A DNA stretch of 64,000 nt from Pseudomonadota bacterium (lineage in GTDB: Bacteria > Pseudomonadota > Alphaproteobacteria > Caulobacterales > Caulobacteraceae), in the NCBI GenBank assembly GCA_963205005.1, contig CAUJHW010000070.1:1-64000 (forward strand), read 5' to 3'. Below the pieces are notes generated by a model. That model was not told the origin of the DNA. It made no database searches and saw only the letters and a program-made list of their open reading frames with translations. Made by a program: the position numbers and the translations under genes. Of this stretch, positions 44,868-54,622 are shown piece by piece (the stretch's first letter is position 1; every line of letters starts with the position of its first letter).

Positions 44868-45479
44868 TTAGGTCGGCGGCTGCGTCAGCAGATGCTGCAG
44901 CACCGAACGCAGGACCTCGCCAACGGCCTTCCGGTCCGTCCCAGGATTGTTGACGCCGCGCACCGCGAGGCCCTCGAACAGCATGCTGATGACCTCGCCT
45001 CGCGCCGTCCGCTCACGCTCGTCGAGTGCGTCCGGGAACGCATCGCGGAGCAGGTCCTGCTGCAACTTGCGCTCTTCGGTATCGGCCTTCCGCAGGATGC
45101 AGGCCACGGCCGGATTGCGTGCGGCTTCGGCGACGACCTCAAGGGTGAGGGCGGCGCGCTCGGGTTCGTAGAGGTCGTCGACCGCCTGGACGCACTTCGT
45201 GAGGATCGCGTCGAGCACCGACGTCCCGCCGTCCCGCAACTCGGAGTATTTGTCGCGCATCTCGGCCATGTCGCGCTCGACGATGGCGGCGATGATCGCC
45301 TCCTTGCTGTCAAAGTAACGGTAGATCTGCCCCACGCTCAGGCCGGCCTGCTGGGCGATCTCGGCCATGCTTGAGCCGTGGAAGCCTGAGCGGCGCGCGC
45401 ACACCGAGGCGGCATCGACGATCTGCTGCCGGCGCGCCTCTACATCGGTCCGTTTCGCGGAGGCCTCGGTCACGGCCAC
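44868..45479 (-). CDS. TetR/AcrR-family repressor of the RND operon
   Basis: A 203-residue TetR-family repressor. The HTH lies at about residues 17-63: IVDAASVCARRSGFHGSSMA and EIAQQAGLSVGQIYRYFDSK. The C-terminal two thirds is the drug-binding, dimerisation domain. It diverges from the tripartite efflux operon, and a perfect 20-bp palindrome sits right at that operon's promoter (45551-45570). It is therefore almost surely an AcrR/NalC-type repressor that releases the operon when a pump substrate binds. Confidence 0.93.
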   Translation of the reverse strand: MAVTEASAKRTDVEARRQQIVDAASVCARRSGFHGSSMAEIAQQAGLSVGQIYRYFDSKEAIIAAIVERDMAEMRDKYSELRDGGTSVLDAILTKCVQAVDDLYEPERAALTLEVVAEAARNPAVACILRKADTEERKLQQDLLRDAFPDALDERERTARGEVISMLFEGLAVRGVNNPGTDRKAVGEVLRSVLQHLLTQPPT

Positions 45480-45514
45480 CCCTTTCGCACTGCGACAAAA
45501 ACATTCCTAGCGGA

Positions 45515-45570
45515 TTGACTTGGCGGAAAGGCGCCCTTAATTCCCACGCTGAGAATGAACGTTCATTCTC
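45515..45570 (+). promoter_or_regulatory. RND operon promoter with perfect TetR operator
   Basis: TTGACT at 45515-45520, a 17-base spacer and TAATTC at 45538-45543 form a sigma70-like promoter on the plus strand. Eight bases downstream, GAGAATGAACGTTCATTCTC (45551-45570) is a perfect 20-bp palindrome covering the expected transcription start. Binding of a TetR dimer pair there would block transcription. An ATG inside the palindrome starts the longest open frame but is not the likely start. Confidence 0.75.
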
Positions 45571-45635
45571 AATCTGAATCTGATTGGGCCTCGTCAAGTG
45601 CACGGCCCGGACAACTCGCCCGCCAGGTGCTGAAG

Positions 45636-46769
45636 ATGCGCAGTCCATTCCTCACCGGCGCCGCCCTGGCGCTGGCCGCTTTTCTGTCTGCGTGCGGCGC
45701 GAAGGCGCCGGAGGCGCCTGACCCCAATGCGCCGACGCCCGTGGGCGTGGTGGTGACCCGGGCCGAACCGGTGCGGCTGACCACGGAGCTGAGCGGCCGG
45801 ACGTCGGCCAGCCTAGTGTCCGAGGTGCGCCCGCAGGTGAACGGGGTGATCAAGGCGCGGCTGTTCCAGGAGGGCGCGATGGTGCGCGCCGGCCAGCCGC
45901 TCTATCAGATCGATCCCGCGCCCTACCGCGCTGCGCTCGACAGCGCCAAAGCAGCGCTGGCCCAGGCGCAGGCGACGGCGATGGCGGCGAAGCTGAAGGC
46001 CGATCGCTACCGCGAGCTCGCGGGCATCAATGCCGTCAGCAAGCAGGACAATGACGACGCTCAGGCCGTGGACCAGGCCGCCGCAGCCAATGTCCAGGCC
46101 CAGCGCGCGGCGGTGCAGGCCGCCCGCATCAACCTCGACTACACGCGCGTCGTGGCGCCGGTCTCGGGCCGCATCGGCAAGTCGACCGTCACCCCGGGCG
46201 CCCTGGTCACCGCCAACCAGGCCGCACCCCTGGCCACTGTCCAGAACCTCGACACCATCTACGTCGACGTGACCCAGTCGGCGTCCGAGCTCCTCAAGCT
46301 GCGGCGGGCGATGGCCGCGGGCACGCTGGGCGCGCCGCAGTCGGCGCGTGTGCAGCTGATCCTGGAGGACGGTTCGACCTATCCGACGCCCGGCGCGCTG
46401 CAGTTCTCCGACATCACCGTCGATCCCGGCACCGGCTCCGTGGGCCTGAGGGCGGTCTTCCCCAACCCGACCGGCGCGCTGCTCCCCGGCCTCTACGTCC
46501 GGGCGCGGCTGGAGCAGGGGGTGGCGACCCAGGGCATCCTGACGCCACAGGCGGCGGTGAGCCGCGATCCCAAGGGCGGCGCCACCGTTTATGTGGTCGA
46601 CGACAAGGACAGGGCGCAGCTGCGCACGATCACGGCCGACCGCACCGTCGGCGACAAGTGGCTGGTGACCGCCGGCCTGCGGCCCGGCGAGCAGGTCATC
46701 GTGGAGGGGCTGCAGAAGGTGCGGCCCGGGGCGCTCGTGGCCCCTTCCGTCATCGGCGCCGCCCGCTAG
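45636..46769 (+). CDS. RND efflux periplasmic adaptor (AcrA/MexA-like lipoprotein)
   Basis: A 377-residue membrane-fusion protein linking the pump to the outer-membrane channel. The start at 45636 gives a lipoprotein signal with lipobox LSAC (Cys about residue 21). The lipoyl half-motif LFQEGAMVRAGQPLYQIDPAPY comes first, then an alpha-hairpin (about 95-165) rich in Ala and Gln, then RINLDYTRVVAPVSGRIGKS and the beta-barrel and membrane-proximal domains. A longer frame from 45555 begins within the operator palindrome. It is the first gene of the operon adaptor-permease-outer-membrane factor. Confidence 0.94.
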   Translation: MRSPFLTGAALALAAFLSACGAKAPEAPDPNAPTPVGVVVTRAEPVRLTTELSGRTSASLVSEVRPQVNGVIKARLFQEGAMVRAGQPLYQIDPAPYRAALDSAKAALAQAQATAMAAKLKADRYRELAGINAVSKQDNDDAQAVDQAAAANVQAQRAAVQAARINLDYTRVVAPVSGRIGKSTVTPGALVTANQAAPLATVQNLDTIYVDVTQSASELLKLRRAMAAGTLGAPQSARVQLILEDGSTYPTPGALQFSDITVDPGTGSVGLRAVFPNPTGALLPGLYVRARLEQGVATQGILTPQAAVSRDPKGGATVYVVDDKDRAQLRTITADRTVGDKWLVTAGLRPGEQVIVEGLQKVRPGALVAPSVIGAAR

Positions 46770-46781
46770 GACCCGTCGGCC

Positions 46782-49700
46782 ATGCTGTCCCGCTTCTTCA
46801 TCGACCGGCCCATCTTCGCGTGGGTGATCGCGATCATCATCATGCTGGCGGGCGCGCTTGCGATCCGCACGCTGCCGGTGGCCCAATATCCCGACATCGC
46901 GCTGCCGCAGGTGGCTATCCAGGCCGTATATCCCGGCGCGTCGGCCAAGACCGTCGAGGATAGCGTCACCCAGGTCATCGAACAGAAGATGAAGGGGCTG
47001 GACGGCCTGCTCTACATGTCGTCGTCCAGCGACAGCAGCGGCGCGGCCACGGTCACCCTAACCTTCAAGGGCGGGACCGACATCGACATCGCCCAGGTGC
47101 AGGTCCAGAATAAGTTGCAGACCGCCACCGCGCTCCTGCCGCAGGAGGTGCAGCAGCAGGGTCTCAGTGTGGTGAAGTCCACGCGCAACTTCCTGATGGT
47201 GGTCGGCCTCTACGCCACCGACGGCAAGGCGTCGAACGCTGACCTCGCCGACTATCTCGCCGCCAACCTGCAAGACCCGATCAGTCGCGTGGACGGCGTG
47301 GGCGACGTGCAGCTGTTCGGCGCGCAGTACGCGATACGGGTCTGGCTGGACCCGGACAAGCTGGCGTCGCGCGGGCTGACGCCCGCCGACGTGATCGCCG
47401 CCATTCGCGCTCAGAACGCCCAGGTCTCCGCTGGCCAACTCGGCGGCACGCCGGCCGTGCCCGGCACGGTGCTGAACGCCACCATCTCGGCTCAGGCGCG
47501 GCTGCAGACGCCCGCGCAGTTCGAGCAGATCATCCTCAGGGACACCGGCGGCGGCGCGCACGTCTACCTGCGGGATGTGGCCCGCGTGGAACTGGGCGCC
47601 GAGAACTACAACTCGCTCGCCAAGTACAACGGCAAGTCGGCCGCCGGCCTCGCGATCAAGCTCGCGCCGGGCGGCAACGCGCTGGAGACCGCGAAGGCGG
47701 TCAAGGCGCGGGTCGCGGAGCTCTCCAAGGATTTCCCCCCCGGCATCAGCTATGTGATCCCGGTCGATTCCACGCCGTTCGTCGAGCAGTCGATCCACGA
47801 GGTGGTGAAGACGCTGGCCGAGGCCGTGGTCCTGGTCTTCCTGGTGATGTTCCTGTTCCTCCAGAACTGGCGCGCCACCCTCATCCCGACCATCGCCGTG
47901 CCGGTGGTGCTGCTGGGCACGTTCGGCGTGCTGGCCGCGCTCGGCTATTCCATCAACACGCTCACGATGTTCGGCCTCGTACTGGCGATCGGCCTGCTGG
48001 TCGACGACGCGATCGTCGTGGTCGAGAACGTCGAACGCCTGATGAGCGAGGAAGGGCTGTCGCCCAGGGAAGCCGCTCGCCGCTCGATGAGCGAGATCAC
48101 GGGCGCGCTGATCGGCGTGGCGCTCGTGTTGGCGGCGGTGTTCGTGCCGATGGCCTTCTTCGGCGGCTCGCAGGGCGTGATCTACCGCCAGTTCTCGGTC
48201 ACCCTCGTCTCGGCCATGGCCCTTTCCGTGGTGGTGGCGCTGGTGCTGACGCCAGCCCTCTGCGCCACTCTGCTGAAGCCGGTTGCGCCCGGCCACGGTC
48301 TTTCCAAGCGCGGCTTCTTCGGCTGGTTCAACCGCAACTTCGACAACGCGTCCCACCGCTACCAGGGTCAGGTCCGCCGCATCCTGAGTCGCGGCGGCCG
48401 GTGGATGGCGGTCTACGGCGCCATCGTGCTGGTCATGGCGCTGCTGTTCGTGCGCCTGCCCACGGCGTTCCTGCCGCCAGAGGACCAAGGCACCATCTAC
48501 ACCATCGTCCAGCTGCCGCCCGGCGCTACCGAGGAGCGGACCCAGGCTGTCCTGAAGCAGGTCGCCGACCACTATCTCAAGGACGAGGCGGACTCGGTGG
48601 AGTCGGTGTTCACCGTCTCGGGCTTCAGCTTTGCGGGCGCCGGCCAGAACGCGGGCCTCGCCTTCGTGCGGATGAAGGACTTCGATGAGCGCAAGGCCAA
48701 GACCCGCAAGGTCGACGCCGTCGCCGAGCGCGCGATGCAGGCGTTCTCGAAGATCCGCGACGCCCAGGTGTTCGCCATCGTGCCGCCGGCCGTGCCGGAG
48801 CTTGGGAACTCGTCCGGCTTCGATTTCCAGCTCCAGGACGTGGGCGGCGTGGGCCATGAGGCCCTGATGAACGCCCGCAACCAGTTGCTCGACCTCGCAG
48901 CCAAGGACCCGGCGCTGAGCGGCGTGCGGCCGAACGGCCAGGACGACACTCCGCAGTTCGCCATCGACGTTGACCAGGCCAAGGCCGGGGCGATGGGCCT
49001 GACCACCGCCGACATCAACGCCACGCTCTCGACTGCCCTCGGCGGCGCGTACGTCAACGACTTCGTCGACCGTGGCCGGGTGAAGAAGGTGTTCGTGCAG
49101 GCCGATGCACCCTTCCGCATGAAGCCCGAAGACCTCGAGCGCTGGTACGTCCGCAACGCCGCCGGTCAGATGGCGCCGTTCTCGTCGTTCGCCACCACCC
49201 ACTGGACGATCGGCTCTCCGCGACTGGAACGCTATCAGGGCGTCTCGTCGCTGAACGTGCAAGGCTCGCCGGCCCAGGGGCGCAGCTCGGGCGAGGCCAT
49301 GGCCGCCATGGAGCGCCTGGCGGGCAACCTGCCGGCCGGCGTCGGCTATGAGTGGACGGGGCTGTCACTGCAGGAGCGCGAGTCGGGCGCGCAGGCGCCG
49401 GCGCTCTACGCCATCTCGACCATCGTCGTCTTCCTGCTGCTGGCGGCGCTCTACGAGAGCTGGACGATCCCGATCGCTGTGATCCTCGTGATCCCGCTCG
49501 GCGTGTTGGGTGCGGTCCTGGCGACGACCCTGCGCGGCCTCTCCAACGACATCTACTTCCAGGTGGGCCTGCTCACGACCATGGGTCTGGCAGCCAAGAA
49601 CGCCATCCTCATTGTCGAGTTCGCCAAGGACCGCTTCGAGCACGGCAAGACCCTGGTCGAGGCGACGCTGGAGGCGGTGCGCATCCGCCTGCGACCGATC

Positions 49701-49928
49701 ATCATGACCTCGCTCGCCTTCATGTTCGGGGTGCTGCCGCTGGCGATCTCCAACGGACCGGGCTCGGGCAGCCAGCACGCGATCGGCACCGGCGTGATCG
49801 GCGGCATGCTCTCGGCAGTCGCGCTGGCGATCTTCTTCGTGCCCCTGTTCTTCGTGCTGGTGCAGCGTCACCTGGGCCGCAAGGCGGACCCGCAGGGCGC
49901 CGGCCAAGTCTCCCAAGAGGCTGCCTGA
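46782..49928 (+). CDS. RND multidrug efflux permease (AcrB/MexB-like, HAE1 family)
   Basis: A 1048-residue inner-membrane proton-drug antiporter, the usual HAE1 length. The N-terminus reads [20 protein letters not shown]. The transmembrane-4 proton relay Asp pair is in [18 protein letters not shown], and [20 protein letters not shown] marks the second periplasmic loop. Late motifs include [20 protein letters not shown] and [14 protein letters not shown]. It starts 12 bases after the adaptor gene and its stop overlaps the outer-membrane gene start by one base. Substrates are probably hydrophobic drugs, detergents or catabolic intermediates. Confidence 0.96.
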   Translation: MLSRFFIDRPIFAWVIAIIIMLAGALAIRTLPVAQYPDIALPQVAIQAVYPGASAKTVEDSVTQVIEQKMKGLDGLLYMSSSSDSSGAATVTLTFKGGTDIDIAQVQVQNKLQTATALLPQEVQQQGLSVVKSTRNFLMVVGLYATDGKASNADLADYLAANLQDPISRVDGVGDVQLFGAQYAIRVWLDPDKLASRGLTPADVIAAIRAQNAQVSAGQLGGTPAVPGTVLNATISAQARLQTPAQFEQIILRDTGGGAHVYLRDVARVELGAENYNSLAKYNGKSAAGLAIKLAPGGNALETAKAVKARVAELSKDFPPGISYVIPVDSTPFVEQSIHEVVKTLAEAVVLVFLVMFLFLQNWRATLIPTIAVPVVLLGTFGVLAALGYSINTLTMFGLVLAIGLLVDDAIVVVENVERLMSEEGLSPREAARRSMSEITGALIGVALVLAAVFVPMAFFGGSQGVIYRQFSVTLVSAMALSVVVALVLTPALCATLLKPVAPGHGLSKRGFFGWFNRNFDNASHRYQGQVRRILSRGGRWMAVYGAIVLVMALLFVRLPTAFLPPEDQGTIYTIVQLPPGATEERTQAVLKQVADHYLKDEADSVESVFTVSGFSFAGAGQNAGLAFVRMKDFDERKAKTRKVDAVAERAMQAFSKIRDAQVFAIVPPAVPELGNSSGFDFQLQDVGGVGHEALMNARNQLLDLAAKDPALSGVRPNGQDDTPQFAIDVDQAKAGAMGLTTADINATLSTALGGAYVNDFVDRGRVKKVFVQADAPFRMKPEDLERWYVRNAAGQMAPFSSFATTHWTIGSPRLERYQGVSSLNVQGSPAQGRSSGEAMAAMERLAGNLPAGVGYEWTGLSLQERESGAQAPALYAISTIVVFLLLAALYESWTIPIAVILVIPLGVLGAVLATTLRGLSNDIYFQVGLLTTMGLAAKNAILIVEFAKDRFEHGKTLVEATLEAVRIRLRPIIMTSLAFMFGVLPLAISNGPGSGSQHAIGTGVIGGMLSAVALAIFFVPLFFVLVQRHLGRKADPQGAGQVSQEAA

Positions 49929-51331
49929 TGGCTTTCAAGACCCTCGTCGCGGCCCTGATGGCCGCGACCGCGCTGGGCGGCTGCGCGACGATGGCGCCGC
50001 GTTACGAACGGCCGGCACTCCCGGTCGCGCAGAACTGGCCCACGTCAACGCAAGACGCGACCGGCGCTTCCGGCGCGGACGTCGCCTGGCGTGACGTCTT
50101 TCAGGACGCACGCCTGCAGGGCGTGATCGCGCTCGCCCTGCAGCAGAACCGCGACCTCCGCGTCGCGGTGGCCGACATTGAGCGGGCGCGGGCGGCCTAT
50201 GGCGTCCAGCGCGCCGATTTGCTGCCGTCCATCGAAGCCACCGCGCTGGGCGGGCGCGGGCGCACACCCGCATCCCTGTCCCAGACCGGGCAGGCGGAGA
50301 CGAGCGCGCAATACCGCGTGACCGCCGGCTTCACGGCCTACGAGCTCGACCTGTTCGGCCGCATCCGCAGTCTCAACGAGGCGGCCCGCCAGTCCTACCT
50401 CGCCACCGAGGAGGACCGCCGCGCGGTCCAGGTCAGCCTGATCGGCGAGGTGGCCAACGCCTGGCTGACCCTGGCCGCCGACCAGGAGTTGCTGGCCATC
50501 ACCGACGATACCCTGGCCACCCGCGACGCGGCCCTCCAGCTGACCGACAGGCGGTTCCAGGCTGGCGCCGCTTCCGAGCTGGACCTGCGGCAGGCGCAGA
50601 CGTTGGCCGAGCAGGCGCGCAGCGACGCCGCTGTTGCCAAGGCGCGGGTGGACCAGGACCGCAACGCGCTGCGGCTCCTCGCCGGAGCCGAGATCCCGTC
50701 CCATCTCCTGCCTCCGCACCGCCTCGCCGAAGCCGGAGCGCTGGCCAATGTGCCGGCCGGCCTGCCGTCGGATGTGCTGACGCGGCGGCCGGACGTCGCC
50801 GCGGCCGAGCGCCGGCTGCAGGCCCAGAATGCCAACATCGGGGCCGCGCGCGCCGCCTTCTTCCCGCACATCAGCCTGACGGCCGCCGTGGGGACGCTGA
50901 GTCCGGCGCTGAGCGGCCTCTTCGGCGCCGGCTCCGGCACATGGAGCTTCGCGCCGCAGGTTGGCCTGCCGATCTTCGCGGGCGGCGCCAATGTCGCGAA
51001 CCTGCGCGGCGCGCAGGCTTCGCGCGACGCCTCCGTCGCCCAGTATGAGAAGGCAGTGCAGATCGCTTTCCGAGAGGTGGCAGACGCATTGGCGGTCCGT
51101 GCGACCGCAGAGGACCGCGTTGCGGCGCAGACACGGCTCGTGGAGGCGGCGAGCGCAGCCCAGAGGCTGACCCAGGCGCGCTACGACCGCGGCGTGGACA
51201 GCTATCTTGAACTGCTCGACGCTCAACGCACGCTCTATGCGGCCCGGCAAAGCCTGGTGGCTGCGCAGCTGGCCCTGGTCGCCAACCGCGTGGAGCTCTA
51301 CCGCGCGTTGGGCGGCGGGGGTCGGAGCTGA
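49928..51331 (+). CDS. RND efflux outer-membrane factor (OprM/NodT-like lipoprotein)
   Basis: A 467-residue TolC-type channel. The lipobox is ALGGC (Cys about residue 19). The repeated OEP halves are visible: VAWRDVFQDARLQGVIALAL and FTAYELDLFGRIRSLNEAAR in the first, then SDVLTRRPDVAAAERRLQAQ, FAGGANVANLRGAQA and ARYDRGVDSYLELLDAQRTL in the second. The start overlaps the permease stop by one base (TGATG). A broken relative of this gene lies at 23350-24387. Together the three genes form a complete tripartite pump. Confidence 0.95.
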   Translation: MAFKTLVAALMAATALGGCATMAPRYERPALPVAQNWPTSTQDATGASGADVAWRDVFQDARLQGVIALALQQNRDLRVAVADIERARAAYGVQRADLLPSIEATALGGRGRTPASLSQTGQAETSAQYRVTAGFTAYELDLFGRIRSLNEAARQSYLATEEDRRAVQVSLIGEVANAWLTLAADQELLAITDDTLATRDAALQLTDRRFQAGAASELDLRQAQTLAEQARSDAAVAKARVDQDRNALRLLAGAEIPSHLLPPHRLAEAGALANVPAGLPSDVLTRRPDVAAAERRLQAQNANIGAARAAFFPHISLTAAVGTLSPALSGLFGAGSGTWSFAPQVGLPIFAGGANVANLRGAQASRDASVAQYEKAVQIAFREVADALAVRATAEDRVAAQTRLVEAASAAQRLTQARYDRGVDSYLELLDAQRTLYAARQSLVAAQLALVANRVELYRALGGGGRS

Positions 51332-51559
51332 CAGCGGAGCTGCGCCGCACGGGGCCGTCAAGCCAGGGCTTGAAGGCCCGCGAGGAAGGTGAATCCGGGC
51401 CCCTCCACCCGGACCTACGGAGGTTGGCCTTCCGGGCTGACGCCAACGTCCGCGCCTCGTGCCGTGGACGGCTCTCTATCCCGCGCCAGCTCGGTCCCGA
51501 ACCTCGCTTGTGCTGGAGCACAACCGCTTGCCGTCCATCTGCGCGCGGCTGGAAGTGCT

Positions 51560-51979
51560 TCAAGCCCTGAGCATATTCGCCGCCTGCGTGTAATTGTACG
51601 CCTCGTACAGCGTCCACATACCGCCCGCGATGAACACGACGCCGACAAGGATAAATAGGGTCATCAAGCCGAGCGCGATGAGTGTCGCGCCCATCAGATA
51701 GCCAACCGTTGTCGGGATGCTGTAGACGGCGCGTGTCTTGTCGTTGCGCAAGGCTAGCGCCTTGAACACGCCGTTCTTCTCGCGTCCGGCCAGCGTCACC
51801 TCATCGCCGTCGCGGAGATCCGGAACATCGGCCAGCTTGATTTGCGCCGAGCGTTCGCCCACGCGAAAGGCGATGACCTGTCCGGTCTTCACGGACCCGC
51901 CATTACGGCCGAACGTGCCGCGTGTTTCCGTCGAATGACGAATACCGCTGACGGCGCCGCTCAGTGTTGTCAGTCCCAT
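51560..51979 (-). CDS. Membrane protein of unknown function
   Basis: A 139-residue protein. The N-terminal half (about 30-75) reads as a small beta-rich soluble domain: VKTGQVIAFRVGERSAQIKL, VPDLRDGDEVTLAGREKNG. It is followed by one or two transmembrane helices at about 91-125 (TVGYLMGATLIALGLMTLF, ILVGVVFIAGGMW). This is an OB-fold-plus-membrane layout seen in various uncharacterised bacterial membrane proteins. GGGGA precedes the start. The next gene upstream ends about 250 bases away. Confidence 0.7.
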   Translation of the reverse strand: MGLTTLSGAVSGIRHSTETRGTFGRNGGSVKTGQVIAFRVGERSAQIKLADVPDLRDGDEVTLAGREKNGVFKALALRNDKTRAVYSIPTTVGYLMGATLIALGLMTLFILVGVVFIAGGMWTLYEAYNYTQAANMLRA

Positions 51980-52021
51980 ATCAATCCCCTTTGCGGCTGG
52001 AAATAGCTGTGCCCTCGCGGC

Positions 52022-52231
52022 CTAGAGTCTCGGCGCTTGCGCCTGTGCGTCCGCCTTGCGTTTGGCTTCGGCCCTGATGCCGTTGACCCATGCGGTGGTG
52101 CGCGTGTCCGCCGCCCAAATCGCGCCCACGTCGAGCTGCGAAGCGCGGGCGACGATGACAGGGCCGTAGGTGCAGTGAACGTAGGACAAGACCTGCCCGC
52201 AGGTGGCGATATCCGCGGGCAGCGACCAGGA
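52022..52231 (-). pseudogene. In-frame extension after the stop of the lipoprotein gene
   Basis: Directly after the TGA of the lipoprotein gene (52232-52234), the same frame stays open for 69 more codons: SWSLPADIATCGQVLSYVHC, then GPVIVARASQLDVGAIWAAD and TTAWVNGIRAEAKRKADAQA, ending at TAG 52022. The composition is protein-like. No ATG exists in this part; a TTG at 52187-52189 is possible. It is either the 3' end of a gene cut by a premature stop, a separate gene lacking its start, or a read-through extension. Confidence 0.4.
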
Positions 52232-52819
52232 TCAGCCCGTCACGTCGCTGATATCGTTGGCGCGCCAATCAGGCGGCATGCTCGATTGGACGCAGTAGCG
52301 CGCGCTGCGGTCCCAGCCGTGCTCGCTCTTGGCGGTGAAGGCCGTATCCCCCTTGAGGGTGTAGATGGATGTGCTGGTTTCCGACGGGGCGCTGCCCTGC
52401 AAATCCCCGCAGGCTTCGGTGACACGGTAAGTGTTCGGTCCCGTTTGCTCGATTTTCTTGAATTCGCAGAAGTCGCGCGCGCCACCAATGCCTTCACGAC
52501 GCAGGAGCGTCGTGGTGGCGTTGGAGGCTTGGCCGCACGGGGTATCGCTATCGACGTAATAGCCGTGCTTGAGCGGCAGCCCCGCGACGGTGGCCACTTG
52601 CGCCTTGGCCGGAACGGCTTCCGGCGTGGCGGTCGCGGCAGCTTGGATTGCGGTGACGGTATTGGCTTTGACCTCAGTAATTTCAGCGGTGTTGCCGGTC
52701 TCCACGGCCACCACGGCCCCCGTGGCGGCGGTATTCTCCGCCGTCGCAGCTTTCTGGCCGCAGGCGGCAAGCCCCGCCGCGAGCAGCAACAGCACGATGA
52801 GAGGGCGGGTTTTGCTCAT
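52232..52819 (-). CDS. Lipoprotein of unknown function
   Basis: A 195-residue exported lipoprotein: a hydrophobic signal segment followed by lipobox LAAC (Cys about residue 20), then an Ala/Thr/Val-rich linker to about residue 75. A Cys-containing globular part follows (PLKHGYYVDSDTPCGQASNA, GGARDFCEFKKIEQTGPNTY, RVTEACGDLQG, RYCVQSSMP), with four Cys likely forming two disulfides. The family was not recognised. The reading frame continues in frame past its TGA, so the annotated C-terminus may not be original. Confidence 0.7.
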   Translation of the reverse strand: MSKTRPLIVLLLLAAGLAACGQKAATAENTAATGAVVAVETGNTAEITEVKANTVTAIQAAATATPEAVPAKAQVATVAGLPLKHGYYVDSDTPCGQASNATTTLLRREGIGGARDFCEFKKIEQTGPNTYRVTEACGDLQGSAPSETSTSIYTLKGDTAFTAKSEHGWDRSARYCVQSSMPPDWRANDISDVTG

Positions 52820-52991
52820 GACATCTCCGCGCGCAAAAGTCCTTTCGGTATGGTTAGGGCGCCACTGGCTGGCTTTCGTCCCCTAAAAAGGGGAGGAATC
52901 AGGCAGGGTAGGACGGCTGAGCGCCATCCCGCCGTACTGCTCAGGCAGGGCCAATTTCAGCTGGTGTAAGTTAAGTTTAGCTATCGGATGA

Positions 52992-54158
52992 ATGAAGGGG
53001 CGTTTCACTGCCATGGCGCCACAAGAATTCTATGAGTTTTCACGAACATCGGGATTGATTGCCCATCTTTACGATGCGGCCATAGATGACGCCTTGTGGC
53101 CCGGCACCGCGAACCGCATCGCGGAAACCCTCGGCTCGACCAGCACCGTTCTCAAACTCCACGGCGAGGGCGCCCGCGTGAACCTACTGGAATGCACCGA
53201 CAACCTGATGGTGTCCGAGCGGGAGCAGGCATGGGCCGACGACTGGCACCGCAAGGATCTATGGGTGGAGCGCAGCGTCGCCTACGGCATGGAACGAATA
53301 ATAACCGACGAGGACTTGGTCACGCGCGAGGAACAGGCGCGCAGCGGCTTTTATCAGGAATGGCTCCGGCATCTGGATATTCATCACATGCTCGGGGCGG
53401 TGTTCCCCGCAGCTGATGGCGCTATCGGGGTGCTCGGCGTCCATCGTCCGTGTGAGGCCGGACCCTATAGCGTAGCGGAGCGGCAGCAGGTGGCGCTGGT
53501 TCTGCCGCACTTGCAGCAGGCGCTGCGTCTCGGGCAGCGCTTCGCAGCGGTATCCCAAGCCCATGCCGCGAGCTTGCAGGCGCTCGACAAACTGGACACC
53601 GGCGTTCTGATGGTGGACGGCACGGGCCGCGTCATTCAGGCGAGCAGCATGGCGGAGCGCCTGTTGCGCGAGAACGCGGAGATGGCCGTTGTTGGCGGAC
53701 GGCTGGCGCTACGGACGCCCGCGCAGCACAACAAGCTGCTGTCTCTGGTACGCGGCGCGGTGGATACTGCCCGGGGCAGGATTGCCGAACCCGGCGTGAC
53801 GCTCTCCATTCCGCGTCCGCACCGCATGCCGCTGGCGCTTGAGGTCGCCCCCTTGCGCGAAGCTGTATCGACCTTTGGAGCGCAGCGGCCTGCCGTTCTG
53901 GTCTTCATCCGCGACCCCGAAGCACCGATCTCCGTCGCGCGGCTTCGTGAACTCTTTGGTTTAACCCGCACCGAAGGCGTCGTTGCCGCCGCACTCGGGC
54001 AGGGAGCCTCGCTGGAGGAAATCGCGGCAACCATTGGCATCGGCCTTGCCACCGTGCGCAGCCATCTCAAACGCATCCTCGCCAAGACCAGTACCCATAG
54101 ACAAGCGGAAGCGACGGCATTGCTGGCGCGCAGCGTTTCGACTGTTTCAGATCAATGA
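52992..54158 (+). CDS. LuxR-type transcriptional regulator
   Basis: A 388-residue regulator with a C-terminal LuxR/GerE helix-turn-helix at about residues 315-380: FGLTRTEGVVAAALGQGASL and EEIAATIGIGLATVRSHLKR, then ILAKTSTHRQAEATALL. The N-terminal and central regions read as GAF/PAS-like sensory domains, with LDKLDTGVLMVDGTGRVIQA around residue 195. No receiver or AHL-binding signature is evident. ATG 53013, eight codons in, is an equally good start. Targets are unknown; the neighbouring lipoprotein and sigma genes are candidates. Confidence 0.88.
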   Translation: MKGRFTAMAPQEFYEFSRTSGLIAHLYDAAIDDALWPGTANRIAETLGSTSTVLKLHGEGARVNLLECTDNLMVSEREQAWADDWHRKDLWVERSVAYGMERIITDEDLVTREEQARSGFYQEWLRHLDIHHMLGAVFPAADGAIGVLGVHRPCEAGPYSVAERQQVALVLPHLQQALRLGQRFAAVSQAHAASLQALDKLDTGVLMVDGTGRVIQASSMAERLLRENAEMAVVGGRLALRTPAQHNKLLSLVRGAVDTARGRIAEPGVTLSIPRPHRMPLALEVAPLREAVSTFGAQRPAVLVFIRDPEAPISVARLRELFGLTRTEGVVAAALGQGASLEEIAATIGIGLATVRSHLKRILAKTSTHRQAEATALLARSVSTVSDQ

Positions 54159-54301
54159 GCCTTTGGGCGCGTCCGGCCTTGCCGGGTTCCGACGTTGCGA
54201 TGCTCGCGCGAAGCTGACGCGCCGCGATCCTCAACGAATATCTCGTTCCCGGTGCACAGCCGAGGACCGCTTGTGGCGCGTTGCCGACCCTTAGGTCGCC
54301 C

Positions 54302-54523
54302 CTATTCCTTCCTTGGAAGTGGAGTGATCAGTTCAGCCGGCGTGACGCCGAGGGCCTGAGCTATCTCGAACAAGGTGACGACCGTCGGGTTACGCCGCCC
54401 TTGCTCAAGACCACTGATGTACTGCTGGGTCAGCCCCGAGAGCTCCGACAACCGCTCCTGCGTCAGGCCACGAGCCTGACGGAAATGCAGCGCATTCCGC
54501 CCGACGAGCCGACGCATATCCAT
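54302..54523 (-). CDS. Small XRE-family HTH regulator
   Basis: A 73-residue protein that is almost entirely a helix-turn-helix: RNALHFRQARGLTQERLSEL and SGLTQQYISGLEQGRRNPTV, then FEIAQALGVTPAELITPL. It is transcribed divergently from the ECF sigma gene, with 99 bases between start codons. That spacer contains ACAC-TTTG-GTGT at 54545-54556 and a TATAGT box. It may control itself and influence the sigma gene, or be independent cargo. Confidence 0.88.
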   Translation of the reverse strand: MDMRRLVGRNALHFRQARGLTQERLSELSGLTQQYISGLEQGRRNPTVVTLFEIAQALGVTPAELITPLPRKE

Positions 54524-54622
54524 CCGGCGAACGTGGCCGGATACACACTTTGGTGTTTATCCACTATAGTATGTATTCGTCGTTGGCGGCCCTCGCCGAC
54601 AGCCCGAGAGCATGTAGTTCGC

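Noticed and set aside
47058-49262. A 734-codon minus-strand open frame inside the RND permease gene
   Set aside because: It is a shadow of the permease gene: His/Arg/Glu-rich translation with no motif and no ribosome-binding site.
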